Shown here: in pieces, positions 51,661-60,929 of the stretch
Layout: each line of letters begins with the position of its first letter
Position numbering within the stretch: position 1 is the first letter of the stretch
Assembly (NCBI GenBank): GCA_011369465.1
Contig: DRQG01000151.1
Coordinates: forward strand, 1-64,000
Direction: 5' to 3'
Origin: Caldithrix abyssi
GTDB taxonomy: Bacteria > Calditrichota > Calditrichia > Calditrichales > Calditrichaceae
Length of the DNA: 64,000 nucleotides
Program-made: the position numbers and the translations under genes
Notes under the pieces: generated by a model
What the model saw: only the letters and a program-made list of their open reading frames with translations
The model's database searches: none
What the model was told of the DNA's origin: nothing

Positions 51661-52583
51661 ATCTTTTCCCCGATTCTTAGTTTGGCGCTGCGGGCGCGTG
51701 GATTTTGTTCGATTTCATCCCGGCCGGGCCGTATCAAAAAAGGCTTGATGCGTTTTAGCAGCGGCTTTTTCCCACAAACACAGTAGGGCAGTTCGGGAGG
51801 ACAGGTACAGGGGTTTTCCTGATGCTTAAAAAAATTTTTTACCTCCCTGTCTTCCAGCGAATGATACGAAATTACCGCTAACCGCCCGCCGCCAACCAAC
51901 AACTCCAGCGCAATGGAAAGCGCGTTTTTTAACTCATTCAGTTCCCGATTCACTTCGATACGCAGAGCCTGAAAAATTCGGGCGTAACTTTTGGTGGCAA
52001 AACGGCTGTCCACACAGGCGTCGATAATGCGCATAAGCTGATCGCTGAATTCAATCGGTTGTTTTTGCCGTTCGGCTGCCACCCGACGGGCAATGCGCCC
52101 GGCATGCCGTTCTTCGCCAAATTGGCGAAAAATCCTGCGCAAATCCTTTTCATCGTAGGAATTCAGTATTTCCGCCGCAGTTAACGTTTCTTCCCTGTCC
52201 ATGCGCATATCCAGCCTCACACCCGGCCGGAAAGCAAACCCGCGGCTGTCCAAATCGATTTGGTGTGAAGAAACACCCAGATCCAGCAGAATGGCGTCCA
52301 CCGTTTCAAAACCGGCCCGGCGCACCGCTTCCCGCATTTGCGTAAATGTCCCTTGAAAAAAGGTTATGTTCTGAAATGCCGAAAGACGCTTTCGGGCAAA
52401 TTCAATGGCTTCGGCGTCACGGTCTATGCCGATATAGTGCGCATCGCTTTCCAGACTATTTAATAGTAATTCCGCGTGTCCGCCGCCGCCGAGGGTACCG
52501 TCCAGATAAACGCCATGCGGGTTCTTTACCAAATATTTGGAGATTTCCCGCCCCAACACCGGCACATGGTAACGATCCTGCAT
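51657..52583 (-). CDS. rsmH: 16S rRNA m4C1402 methyltransferase RsmH (MraW)
   Basis: This 308-residue SAM methyltransferase modifies C1402 in the ribosomal P site. YLDGTLGGGGHAELLL is the SAM motif (about 27-42); ILLDLGVSSHQIDLDSRGFAF and the C-terminal ISYHSLEDREVKNFF are diagnostic. It is the second gene of the cluster, 12 bp after mraZ. Confidence 0.96.
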   Translation of the reverse strand: MQDRYHVPVLGREISKYLVKNPHGVYLDGTLGGGGHAELLLNSLESDAHYIGIDRDAEAIEFARKRLSAFQNITFFQGTFTQMREAVRRAGFETVDAILLDLGVSSHQIDLDSRGFAFRPGVRLDMRMDREETLTAAEILNSYDEKDLRRIFRQFGEERHAGRIARRVAAERQKQPIEFSDQLMRIIDACVDSRFATKSYARIFQALRIEVNRELNELKNALSIALELLVGGGRLAVISYHSLEDREVKNFFKHQENPCTCPPELPYCVCGKKPLLKRIKPFLIRPGRDEIEQNPRARSAKLRIGEKI

Positions 52584-52595
52584 GGCCTGTATCCT

Positions 52596-53063
52596 TTACC
52601 ACTCAAAGGACATTGTTTTCGGCAGATCGGCCGCCATTTTAGCAATGGGTTTTTGCCGCTCTTTGGCAAATTCCGCATAAATATCCGGATTCCATACTTC
52701 CAGCTTGTTTAAGGCGCCAATAATCAACAAATCCTTTTTGATTTGGCCTATTTTGAGTATATATTCCGGTAACATTAACCGGCCCTGACTGTCAAAGCGG
52801 GCGTTGAAGGCGTCCCCGGCAAAAACACGGATGAAATCGTTGGCCGATGTGTCAAACGGGTTCAGGGAACGCAGCCCTCTGGTGATGCGATGCCATTCAT
52901 TCAGAGGATAAGCGTACAGGTTTTTACCTTCCATACCCCGCGTAAAGACCAGGGTATCCTGCGCTTCGGGTATAAAGGCCTTGCGCAGATTGGCCGGAAG
53001 ATTGAATCTGTTTTTAGTGTCGAGAGAACATAAATAATTCCCGACGAAATCGAGTGGTACCAT
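52596..53063 (-). CDS. mraZ: Transcriptional regulator MraZ
   Basis: This protein of about 155 residues has two SpoVT-AbrB-like MraZ domains: NYLCSLDTKNRFNLPANLRKAF and ARFDSQGRLMLPEYI. MraZ represses the dcw operon in known bacteria. ATG 53063 is preferred to TTG 53069. No clear TGGGN repeat array is seen upstream, so operator recognition may differ. Confidence 0.92.
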   Translation of the reverse strand: MVPLDFVGNYLCSLDTKNRFNLPANLRKAFIPEAQDTLVFTRGMEGKNLYAYPLNEWHRITRGLRSLNPFDTSANDFIRVFAGDAFNARFDSQGRLMLPEYILKIGQIKKDLLIIGALNKLEVWNPDIYAEFAKERQKPIAKMAADLPKTMSFEW

Positions 53064-53124
53064 GGCCAAGCCAAATTAGGGATTATTAACCATTTTAAGG
53101 GAATTCCAGCAATTTTACACCACT

Positions 53125-53153
53125 ATGATAACATCTTTTCGACTGGAATGCAA
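53125..53153 (-). promoter_or_regulatory. Promoter of the dcw cluster
   Basis: On the minus strand TTGCAT (53148-53153), 17 bp, then TATCAT (53125-53130). The predicted leader of about 55 nt contains three scattered TGG units. Confidence 0.6.
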
Positions 53154-53329
53154 GAAAAATTAGCATTTTTTTTAAACGGTTTTTATCAGGTTTAACGGCC
53201 GAAATCAGTATAAATTTTGTTAAAAAGATTGTTTTATTTTCGCTTCTATATTGTTAAATTATGGCTTATCCTGTTTTGGATATGGTTAACCGTGTAAACA
53301 ACGCTATTATTAAGGAAAGGAACCGAGGC

Positions 53330-54616
53330 ATGGCTGACAAATCTTTCAACGCTTTTGAAATGGCGCAAACACAATTCGATAAAGTTGCCGATATGATAGG
53401 TTTGGATCAGGCTACAAGAGATTTGTTACGAAACCCGATTCGTGAATTTCATTTCAGTATTCCCGTTCGCATGGACGACGGCAGTGTAAAAGTATTTCGC
53501 GGCTTTCGGTCGCAGCATAATGATGCACGGGGTCCCTCAAAAGGCGGTATCCGCTTTCACCCCCAGGAAACCATCGATACGGTGCGGGCGCTTTCCATGT
53601 GGATGACCTGGAAAACCGCCGTGGCCGACCTGCCTCTGGGCGGCGGCAAAGGGGGCGTCATTTGCGACCCGCATAATTTAAGCCTGCGCGAGCAGGAACT
53701 TATTTGCCGCGGCTGGGTACGGCAGGTGTATAAAAACATCGGCCCGGAATCGGATGTGCCTGCGCCCGACGTAATGACCAACGCCCAGCACATGCTATGG
53801 ATGCTGGATGAATATGAAGTCATCACCGGGAAAAAACAACCGGGACTCATCACCGGCAAACCGGTTGGCATGGGCGGTTCGCTGGGACGTACCGAGGCTA
53901 CCGGTTACGGGGTTATCTTTACCGTTCGTGAAGCGCTGAAGCATCTTGATATGAAACCGGAAAACACCGTGGCCAGCGTGCAGGGTTTTGGTAATGTAGC
54001 CCAATACGCCATCGATCTGTACACCCAAATGGGCGGTAAAGTTATCTGCGTGTCCAGTTGGGATCAGAACGACCAGACGTCTTACGCTTTTAAGCGAGAA
54101 AGCGGGATCGACCTGCAGGAGCTGCGCGACATCACCGATCGTTTTGGCGGTATTGATAAAGAAAAGGCCAAAGAGAAAGGCTACGAAGTTTTACCGGGCG
54201 ATGAATGGCTGAGCCAGGATGTGGATATTCTGCTGCCCTGCGCTTTGGAAAATCAGATCACTGCGGAAAACGTGGAGAAGATAAGCCGGCGGGTGAAGCT
54301 TATCGGAGAAGGCGCCAACGGCCCTACCACACCCGAAGCGGACAAAGTGTTGGAAAGACGCGGTATATTTGTCATCCCCGATTTTCTGGCCAATGCCGGA
54401 GGCGTAACATGCAGTTATTTTGAGCAGGTACAAAGCAATATGAATTTTTACTGGAGCCGCGAAGAAGTTCTGGACAAACTGGATCAAAAAATGACCTCCG
54501 CTTTTTGGTCGGTGACCAACCTGTCCGATAAGCGCAAATTGTACATGCGCGATGCCGCCTATGTGATTGCCATTGAGCGCGTGGCACAGGCTTGCCATGA
54601 CAGAGGCTGGGTCTAA
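53330..54616 (+). CDS. gdhA: Glutamate dehydrogenase (Glu/Leu/Phe/Val family)
   Basis: This 428-residue enzyme interconverts glutamate and 2-oxoglutarate plus ammonium. GPSKGGIRFHP and LPLGGGKGGV carry the substrate and catalytic lysines; VQGFGNVAQYAIDLY is the dinucleotide motif. The frame opens at ATG 53261, but ATG 53330 follows a purine-rich GGAAAGGAACCGAGG and gives the family's usual length. It diverges from mraZ and is followed by its own terminator. Confidence 0.95.
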   Translation: MADKSFNAFEMAQTQFDKVADMIGLDQATRDLLRNPIREFHFSIPVRMDDGSVKVFRGFRSQHNDARGPSKGGIRFHPQETIDTVRALSMWMTWKTAVADLPLGGGKGGVICDPHNLSLREQELICRGWVRQVYKNIGPESDVPAPDVMTNAQHMLWMLDEYEVITGKKQPGLITGKPVGMGGSLGRTEATGYGVIFTVREALKHLDMKPENTVASVQGFGNVAQYAIDLYTQMGGKVICVSSWDQNDQTSYAFKRESGIDLQELRDITDRFGGIDKEKAKEKGYEVLPGDEWLSQDVDILLPCALENQITAENVEKISRRVKLIGEGANGPTTPEADKVLERRGIFVIPDFLANAGGVTCSYFEQVQSNMNFYWSREEVLDKLDQKMTSAFWSVTNLSDKRKLYMRDAAYVIAIERVAQACHDRGWV

Positions 54617-54637
54617 CGTATCATCCGAATTCCGAAT

Positions 54638-54664
54638 AAGGCGGTCGGCAGGACCGCCTTTTTT
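54638..54664 (+). terminator. Rho-independent terminator of gdhA
   Basis: AAGGCGGTC and GACCGCCTT form a 9-bp stem with a 5-nt loop, followed by TTTT and more T residues. Confidence 0.85.
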
Positions 54665-54790
54665 GTTTAAAATAAAACCCGTTTTTAACTAGTGGCTATT
54701 TAGGACGTATTTTTTTATATTTTGAAATGTGCCGATAAACGGCCCAAACCGGGAGCCTTATTTAACAAGTACCCTTAACTAAATTTGAAT

Positions 54791-57700
54791 ATGAATACCA
54801 CGCAACAGAATCTTGACAAATTAATAGACACCCTGGAAGAACGGGTTAAAGAGTTGAATTGCCTCTATGAGGTGGAAGAGCTTCTTCATAAACCCGATAT
54901 TTCTTCGGAAGAGATTTTTACCGAACTGGTTAAAATTATCCCTCCGGCCATGCAATATCCCGAAGCCTGTGCGGTAAAAATCGAATACGGTGATCGAACC
55001 TATACATCGGATAATTACCAGGATTCACCCTGGGCGCTCAACTCCGATTTGCGGGTGAACAACCGCACCGTGGGCAACATCCGTGTATGCTATTGCGAAG
55101 AAAAACCCGAACTGGAAGTGGGGCCGTTTCTTGTGGATGAGAAAGAATTGATCGATTCCATTTCCCAGCGGGTAAGCAACTTCATAATGTATCAGAAATT
55201 GAAACAGGTTTTCAACCGCTGGGCCAGCACGAAGGAAGGCATGAGCGGCCAGAAACCCGGCGAGTGGAAAGTGGTTCTGGAACTTATCCGCCGCACCGAT
55301 CTGGATTTGTACGGCCGTATTTCCCGCAAAATGCTCAATCATCTGGTGTGGAAAGGGGTGGAAGAATCGGAAGAATTGTTGCAGGAGTTTGCCCCCTCGT
55401 CCACCTACGATTTTGACGAGGTCTCCGGCGAGAGCAATATTCCTCTGGAAAAACGCACGCTTACCACCTCCAATGCACTCATCCAAAAGGTGTATGAAAT
55501 TGCGGTTCGTCACCTCAGCAATGAAGAATTGCTGGGACTCATTCAAAAGTGGATGCAGCAGGACAAAACCGCCTTCCTCGTGCGGGCGGTTTCTACTAAA
55601 AATACATCCATTAACGAAATTGCCGACGCCATCCGCCGTTACTACCAGCTTACTCCGGAGGGCATGGAGTTAACGCCGTCCTCTCTTTTGGGTGTGCGCG
55701 CCGGTCTGATTCGCCGCATTTTCAGCGACCAACTGGAATTTATCAACATTGCCAAAAACTATATCCGGGTTACCGATTTTCGCGATCTTTTGCCCAGGGT
55801 AATATATCCGGCCAACAGCCACGGCAAACTGGGCGGCAAAAGCGCGGGCGTTATTCTGGCGCATCGTATTTTACGAAAAGCCGCTGAAAATAACGAGCTT
55901 TTGCAGGATATCAAAATTCCCAAATCCTGGTTCATCACTTCCGACGTAATGATTTATTTTATGCATTTCAACAATCTGGAAGAGATACTGGAACAGAAAT
56001 ACAAAGACATTAGCGAAGTGCGCAAAGAGTACCCGCATGTGGTGCTGTTGTTCAAGAATTCTCACTTCCCTCCGGATATTGTGCAGGGACTCTCGATGGC
56101 TCTGGATGATTTCGGGGAGGTGCCGCTGGTTGTGCGCAGTTCCAGTCTGTTGGAAGACCGGCTCGGTTCGGCTTTTGCCGGTAAGTACAAAAGCCTGTTC
56201 ATTGCCAACCAGGGCAGTAAAAGCGACCGCCTGAACGCTTTGCTGGACGCCATTGCCGAGGTGTACGCTTCGACCGTGGGGCCCGATCCCATCGGTTACC
56301 GTGCCGAACGCGGCCTGCTCGATTTTCACGAGGAAATGGGTATCATTATTCAGGAAGTGGTCGGCCAGCGGGTGGGCAATTATTATCTGCCCTCTTTTGC
56401 CGGGGTGGCTTTCAGCAACAACGAGTTTCGCTGGTCGCCGCGTATAAAAAAGGAAGACGGACTCATCCGGCTGGTGCCGGGTTTGGGTACGCGCGCCGTG
56501 GATCGTCTCAGCGACGACTACCCGATCCTGATAGCACCCGGCCAGCCCGGCCTGCGCGCCAATGTGAGCGTGGATGAGATCGTACGCTATTCGCCACAAA
56601 AAGTGGATGTGGTCAACCTGAAAGCCAACCGTTTTGAAACCATCGAATTGCGTCAATTACTGCGTGAATTTGGCAACGAATACCCGGGTATCGAAAAACT
56701 GGCTTCCGTATTCGAACACGGCCATTTGAAACCGCCCACGTTTAACACCGATTTTGCGGAAGACGATATCATTATTACGGCCGATGGGTTAATTCGCAAT
56801 AGCCGCTTTGTGGAACAAATGCGTCATATTTTAAAAGAATTGCAAAAAGCCATGGCCACACCGGTAGATATTGAATTTGCCTCGGACGGGAACGATTTTT
56901 ATCTGCTGCAATGCCGCCCGCAAAGTTACAGCAAATACGACGCACCGGCGGAAATCCCCAAAAATATCCCTGCGGAGCGTATCCTGTTTACCGCCGAGCG
57001 CTACGTGACCAACGGCCAGTTAAGAAATATAAATTTTATCGTATATGTGGATCCGGACGGATACGCCGCTTTGAGCAGCCGGGACGAACTGCTGGCTGTG
57101 GGCAAGTTGATCGGCCAGCTCAACAAAACACTTCCCCCCCGCGAATTCATTTTGATGGGCCCGGGCCGTTGGGGCAGCCGCGGCGATATTAAACTGGGCG
57201 TCAGCGTCACCTACTCGGAAATAAACAATACGGCCATGCTGATCGAAATCGCCCGTAAAAAAGGCAATTATGTCCCCGATCTGTCTTTTGGCACACACTT
57301 TTTCCAGGATTTGGTGGAGGCGAACATCCGCTATCTGCCGCTCTATCCCGACGAGAAAGGAATAGTTTTTAATGAGAAATTTCTCACCAAATCGCCCAAC
57401 GCCCTGTATGAAATTTTACCGGCCTTTTCTCACCTGAGTAACGTGGTGCACGTGATCGATGTAAAGCAGGCTGCAAACGGAATGCAACTAAACGTTTTGA
57501 TGAACGCTGACGAAGACAAGGCGGTAGCCCTGTTTGCCCCTCCGGGCAGTATAGCTTCCACCGATCAGGAATTTAAATTACAGGTGGAATCCACCGGCGC
57601 CGAGCATGCCCGCTGGCGTTTGCGTTTTGCCGAGAAAATCGCCGAGCAGCTTGACCCCACGCGTTTAGGCGTTAAAGCCCTGTATCTGCTGGGCAGCACG

Positions 57701-57988
57701 CACGACGCCACCGCACAGGCCGGCAGCGATATAGACCTGCTTGTTCTTTTTGAAGGAAATGAACAGCAAAAACGAGATTTACAGAACTGGCTGGAGGGCT
57801 GGAGCCGTTGTCTGGATGAGATTAACTATCTGCGTACCGGATTTAAAGCCGGCGGTTTGTTGGATGTGCATTTGGTGGATGCCAAAGACATAAAAAACAA
57901 GGAAGATATTTTTTCCAAGTTTGATTTAATCGATAAGAGCGGCATTCGGGAATTGCCGCTGCATCAACCGGAGAAAACGAAAAAATGA
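54791..57988 (+). CDS. PPDK_N-type ATP-grasp protein with C-terminal nucleotidyltransferase domain
   Basis: This multidomain protein has about 1065 residues. The N-terminal coiled segment (LEERVKELNCLYEVEELL) and GAF-like region occupy about 1-140, and a helical region about 150-330. A PEP synthase/PPDK ATP-binding domain runs from about 345 (GKLGGKSAGVILAHRIL) through VVRSSSLLEDRLGSAFAGKY (about 448) to DIEFASDGNDFYLLQCRPQ (about 697-715). A linker domain contains GPGRWGSRGDIKLGVSV (about 790). An MNT nucleotidyltransferase domain follows (about 965-1060) with GS-x-SDIDLLVLF intact. The phospho-His swivel and PEP-binding barrel of true PEP synthase are absent, so it is not that enzyme. It overlaps the kinase gene by 4 bp, linking it to signalling. 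The function is unknown. Confidence 0.85.
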   Translation: MNTTQQNLDKLIDTLEERVKELNCLYEVEELLHKPDISSEEIFTELVKIIPPAMQYPEACAVKIEYGDRTYTSDNYQDSPWALNSDLRVNNRTVGNIRVCYCEEKPELEVGPFLVDEKELIDSISQRVSNFIMYQKLKQVFNRWASTKEGMSGQKPGEWKVVLELIRRTDLDLYGRISRKMLNHLVWKGVEESEELLQEFAPSSTYDFDEVSGESNIPLEKRTLTTSNALIQKVYEIAVRHLSNEELLGLIQKWMQQDKTAFLVRAVSTKNTSINEIADAIRRYYQLTPEGMELTPSSLLGVRAGLIRRIFSDQLEFINIAKNYIRVTDFRDLLPRVIYPANSHGKLGGKSAGVILAHRILRKAAENNELLQDIKIPKSWFITSDVMIYFMHFNNLEEILEQKYKDISEVRKEYPHVVLLFKNSHFPPDIVQGLSMALDDFGEVPLVVRSSSLLEDRLGSAFAGKYKSLFIANQGSKSDRLNALLDAIAEVYASTVGPDPIGYRAERGLLDFHEEMGIIIQEVVGQRVGNYYLPSFAGVAFSNNEFRWSPRIKKEDGLIRLVPGLGTRAVDRLSDDYPILIAPGQPGLRANVSVDEIVRYSPQKVDVVNLKANRFETIELRQLLREFGNEYPGIEKLASVFEHGHLKPPTFNTDFAEDDIIITADGLIRNSRFVEQMRHILKELQKAMATPVDIEFASDGNDFYLLQCRPQSYSKYDAPAEIPKNIPAERILFTAERYVTNGQLRNINFIVYVDPDGYAALSSRDELLAVGKLIGQLNKTLPPREFILMGPGRWGSRGDIKLGVSVTYSEINNTAMLIEIARKKGNYVPDLSFGTHFFQDLVEANIRYLPLYPDEKGIVFNEKFLTKSPNALYEILPAFSHLSNVVHVIDVKQAANGMQLNVLMNADEDKAVALFAPPGSIASTDQEFKLQVESTGAEHARWRLRFAEKIAEQLDPTRLGVKALYLLGSTHDATAQAGSDIDLLVLFEGNEQQKRDLQNWLEGWSRCLDEINYLRTGFKAGGLLDVHLVDAKDIKNKEDIFSKFDLIDKSGIRELPLHQPEKTKK

Positions 57989-59454
57989 CTCTGGTATCCA
58001 GCGCTCTTACGGCACTCGAATCGGAAGTTCTGTTCCGCCGTTTATGGGAGATCTCCGGAGACGGCATGCGCCTCACCGATAAAGACGGCACGATCATCAT
58101 TGTAAACGACGCTTTCTGCAAAATTGTAGAGCGCAGCCGCAGCGAGCTTGAAGGACAGCCGTTTTGCATTGCTTATCATCCCAGCCTGCGCGAAGAATTT
58201 TTACGGGATTACCAGCATAATTTTGAGCATGACATCATCGAATCGCAGGGCGAGCGCGAAAGGCTGATGTGGAACAGTAAAAAAAAATGGCTGGCCTTTG
58301 CCAATTCTTACCTGCAAATTCCCGGCTCGGGTAAATTCCTTTTAAGCGTTATTAAAGATATTACACAGCGTAAAAAAGCGGAACTGCAGCTGGCCAAAAG
58401 TGAACAGCGTTACCGGCTGTTGTTTAATAACGCCAACGACGCCGTACTCGTTAATTTTTTGGATCCCGGTCAGCGTCTCGGCGCCTTTATTGAAGTGAAC
58501 GACATCGCCTGCCGACGCCTGCTGTACTCTCGGGAAGAATTGTTAAAGCAGAATCCCTACCATCTGGTGCCGGAAAAACTTCATAAAAAAATACAAAAAA
58601 TAGTATCTCAACTGATGCAGTCGCGTCATGTTATTTTCGAGCTGCCCTTTTTTAGCCGGGATCACCGTCTTATCCCGATGGAAGTCAGCTCGCATTTGTT
58701 CGAATTCAACAATCGTCCGGCCGTATTGTCCATCTTGCGCGACATTACCGAGCGCAAACGCCATGAGCAGGAATTGAAACTACGCCGCGACCAGCTGCGC
58801 AACCTTGCTTCGCGCCTGCAATTTATCCGTGAGGAAGAACGCAAAATGATTGCGCGGGAAATTCACGACGAGCTGGGGCAGGTACTCAGTGTGCTTAAAA
58901 TCCAGGTGGCGCTTCTGGCCAATCGTTTGCGCCCCGATCAGGATGATTTGAAAGAGCGAACCACCTCTATCGGTAAGCTCATAGACCAAACGGTGGAAAC
59001 CGTACAGCGCATCTCTGCAAAATTACGGCCCGGCATCCTGGACGAACTGGGGCTGGTTGCCGCCATCCAATGGCAGGCGGAGGATTTCCAGAAGCAAACC
59101 GGCATCTTTTGTAAATACTCTCTTCCCGAAGAAGAAATCGATTTAACGCCCGAACAGGCTACCGCCGTATTCCGTATCTTTCAGGAAGCCTTAACCAACG
59201 TAGCCCGACACGCCCAGGCCGAAAAGGTGTCGATTTTCCTGCGCCGCCGCAATCATCACCTGGTATTGGAAATAACCGACAACGGCTCCGGAATATCCGA
59301 GGCGCAAATTAACGACAGCCAATCATTGGGGCTGCTGGGCATGCGCGAACGCGCCCTGCTGATGGGCGGTGAAGTGAAAATACACGGCGTGCGCGGCAAG
59401 GGTACCAATGTAAAAGTAACCATTCCACTGGAAGCAACCGATACGACGCTATGA
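57985..59454 (+). CDS. PAS-domain sensor histidine kinase (NarL-type, HisKA_3)
   Basis: This 489-residue soluble kinase has no membrane segment. Two PAS domains occupy about 15-130 and 135-260 (each ending DITQRKKAE or DITERKRHE). A HisKA_3 dimerisation helix has the phospho-accepting His in IAREIHDELGQVLSVLK (about 293). An HATPase domain has EALTNVARHAQAE, EITDNGSGI and GLLGMRERALLMGG. It phosphorylates the response regulator encoded directly after it (4-bp overlap). The signal is cytoplasmic and may relate to the ATP-grasp protein encoded upstream. Confidence 0.92.
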   Translation: MTLVSSALTALESEVLFRRLWEISGDGMRLTDKDGTIIIVNDAFCKIVERSRSELEGQPFCIAYHPSLREEFLRDYQHNFEHDIIESQGERERLMWNSKKKWLAFANSYLQIPGSGKFLLSVIKDITQRKKAELQLAKSEQRYRLLFNNANDAVLVNFLDPGQRLGAFIEVNDIACRRLLYSREELLKQNPYHLVPEKLHKKIQKIVSQLMQSRHVIFELPFFSRDHRLIPMEVSSHLFEFNNRPAVLSILRDITERKRHEQELKLRRDQLRNLASRLQFIREEERKMIAREIHDELGQVLSVLKIQVALLANRLRPDQDDLKERTTSIGKLIDQTVETVQRISAKLRPGILDELGLVAAIQWQAEDFQKQTGIFCKYSLPEEEIDLTPEQATAVFRIFQEALTNVARHAQAEKVSIFLRRRNHHLVLEITDNGSGISEAQINDSQSLGLLGMRERALLMGGEVKIHGVRGKGTNVKVTIPLEATDTTL

Positions 59455-60086
59455 TCAAAATTCTCATCGCCGATGATCACGCTATCGTGCGTGAAGGCCT
59501 TAAACAAATTGTAGCCGAAGCCGGCAATATGCAGGTAACCGGCGAAGCGGCCGACGCCCGCGAAATGTTTGCCTTGCTGGAAAAAGATTCCTGGGATGTG
59601 GTGGTGCTGGATATTAACATGCCGGGAAAAAGCGGGCTGGAGGCTCTAAAGGAGATGCAGGAACGTTATCCTCAGATACCAGTGCTCATTTTGAGTATGT
59701 ACGGTGAAGACCAATACGGCCTGCGGGCCATCAAAGCCGGCGCCGCCGGTTATTTAAAAAAGGTCAGCGCGCCGGAAGAGCTGGTCAACGCCATTCATAA
59801 AATCGTAAACGGGGGCAAATACATCAGTCCCGAGCTGGCCGAAAAGCTGGCCGATACCTATCGTACGGAAGAAAAGGAATTTCCCCACGAGGCGCTTTCC
59901 GACCGGGAATATCAGATTATGTGCAAGATTGCCCTGGGCGATAGCGCGGAAGCCATTGCCGAAGAACTCTGCATCAGTATTCACACCGTATATTCCTACC
60001 GTAACCGCATTCTGGAAAAGATGAAAATGAAATCCAATGTGGAACTGACCCGCTACGCCATCCGCAATAAGTTGATTGAAGGGTAA
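59451..60086 (+). CDS. Response regulator with LuxR/NarL DNA-binding domain
   Basis: This 211-residue regulator has a receiver domain with acidic pocket IADDHA, phospho-acceptor Asp in VVVLDINMPGKSG (about 54) and Lys in GYLKKVS (about 105). The C-terminal LuxR HTH is LSDREYQIMCKIALGDSAEAIAEELCISIHTVYSYRNRIL (about 146-190). It is the output of the kinase encoded before it. Targets are unknown. It ends at the edge of repeat mosaic D with no evident terminator. Confidence 0.94.
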   Translation: MIKILIADDHAIVREGLKQIVAEAGNMQVTGEAADAREMFALLEKDSWDVVVLDINMPGKSGLEALKEMQERYPQIPVLILSMYGEDQYGLRAIKAGAAGYLKKVSAPEELVNAIHKIVNGGKYISPELAEKLADTYRTEEKEFPHEALSDREYQIMCKIALGDSAEAIAEELCISIHTVYSYRNRILEKMKMKSNVELTRYAIRNKLIEG

Positions 60087-60087
60087 A

Positions 60088-60209
60088 TGGATTAATTAAG
60101 AATTAAGAATGAAAAATTAAGAATAAAAAGCCTCTGGCTGCTCTGTGGTTAACCTATACAGGCACAAAGGGGCAAAGGCACAAAGTAACGCAAGATTTAT
60201 CTTGCGCTT
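60088..60209 (-). repeat. Repeat module R2, inverted copy in mosaic D
   Basis: On the minus strand it starts TAAGCGCAAGATAAATCTTG and runs to a TTCTTAATTCTTAATTAATCC end, matching 21386-21516 with few differences and the short copy at 666-721. Confidence 0.8.
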
Positions 60210-60313
60210 ATGGCAGGTAGCCAACAGCGGATTGACTGGATTTTCGAATGTAGATTAACTTATCCGCCTGTGGCGGGCGATTTAAGATTTAAGAACTGAT
60301 GACCAATAGCCAA

Positions 60314-60576
60314 CAGCCAAAAGCTGATAACCGAAAGCCGTCCCTTCGGCTCCGACCTGCAAGGAAAGGCAAGGTCAAGTATTCGGAGGCTGAGCCTGTC
60401 GAAGCCGATGGTTCCCTTCGACAGGCTCAGGGAACGTATTTCCAGATGCTGAACCTCGCCTGTCCCGATTTATCGGGTAGAAGTTTATCTCGTTCCCTTT
60501 GACGTCGCTCAGCGCAGGCAACTTCGACGTTGCTCAGGGCAAGCAGCCAAAAGACCGGATTTTCGACTGTCGGTTA
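60314..60576 (+). repeat. Long repeat R1, right copy
   Basis: This is the plus-strand partner of 105-413, slightly shorter. It carries CTGAGCCTGTCGAAGCC, CTTCGACAGGCTCAGGGAAC and CAGATGCTGAACCTCGCCTG. The open frame at 60299-60502 derives from the repeat. Confidence 0.8.
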
Positions 60577-60929
60577 ACTTGTCCGCCTGTGGCGGGCGAT
60601 TTAAGATTTAGGAACCAAATAACCTAATAACTTAGTAACTGACAACTTTCGTAGCGAAGCGAAGAACCCGCCGGGGCGGGGGGAAATTCCGAACTCGGAA
60701 CTTGGAATTCGGAACTGGTTAATTGATGCTGGATGCTAGAAACTGGAAACTGGAGACTAATAACCCAATAACTTAATAATTATTAACTGATAACTGAAAA
60801 CTGACAACTGATAACTAAAAACTTAAGCCGTTAATTCAGCCGGCTGCGTGAAAAACGGCCTCCCAATTTCGAGTTTCAAATTTCTAATTGCAATTTCCAT
60901 TTTCCAACCCCTTCATTTTTTCGTAAATT

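Larger units (their letters stand above)
60087..60929. repeat. Repeat mosaic D
   Basis: This gene-free stretch has the richest set of repeat units. It contains inverted copies of modules from mosaics A (60314-60576), B (60088-60209) and C (60646-60687). It also has an internal direct repeat of about 57 bp (60238-60296 and 60557-60613) carrying TCCGCCTGTGGCGGGCGATT. Units such as GGAATTCGGAACT and AACTGATAACTGAAAACTG are the complements of those in A to C. Confidence 0.85.

Noticed and set aside
53063-53130. MraZ-binding boxes upstream of mraZ
   Set aside because: TGG units occur but without the regular TGGGN spacing known for MraZ operators.
60299-60502. 67-codon open frame on the plus strand
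   Set aside because: Same reason: it is the other copy of repeat R1, not a gene.
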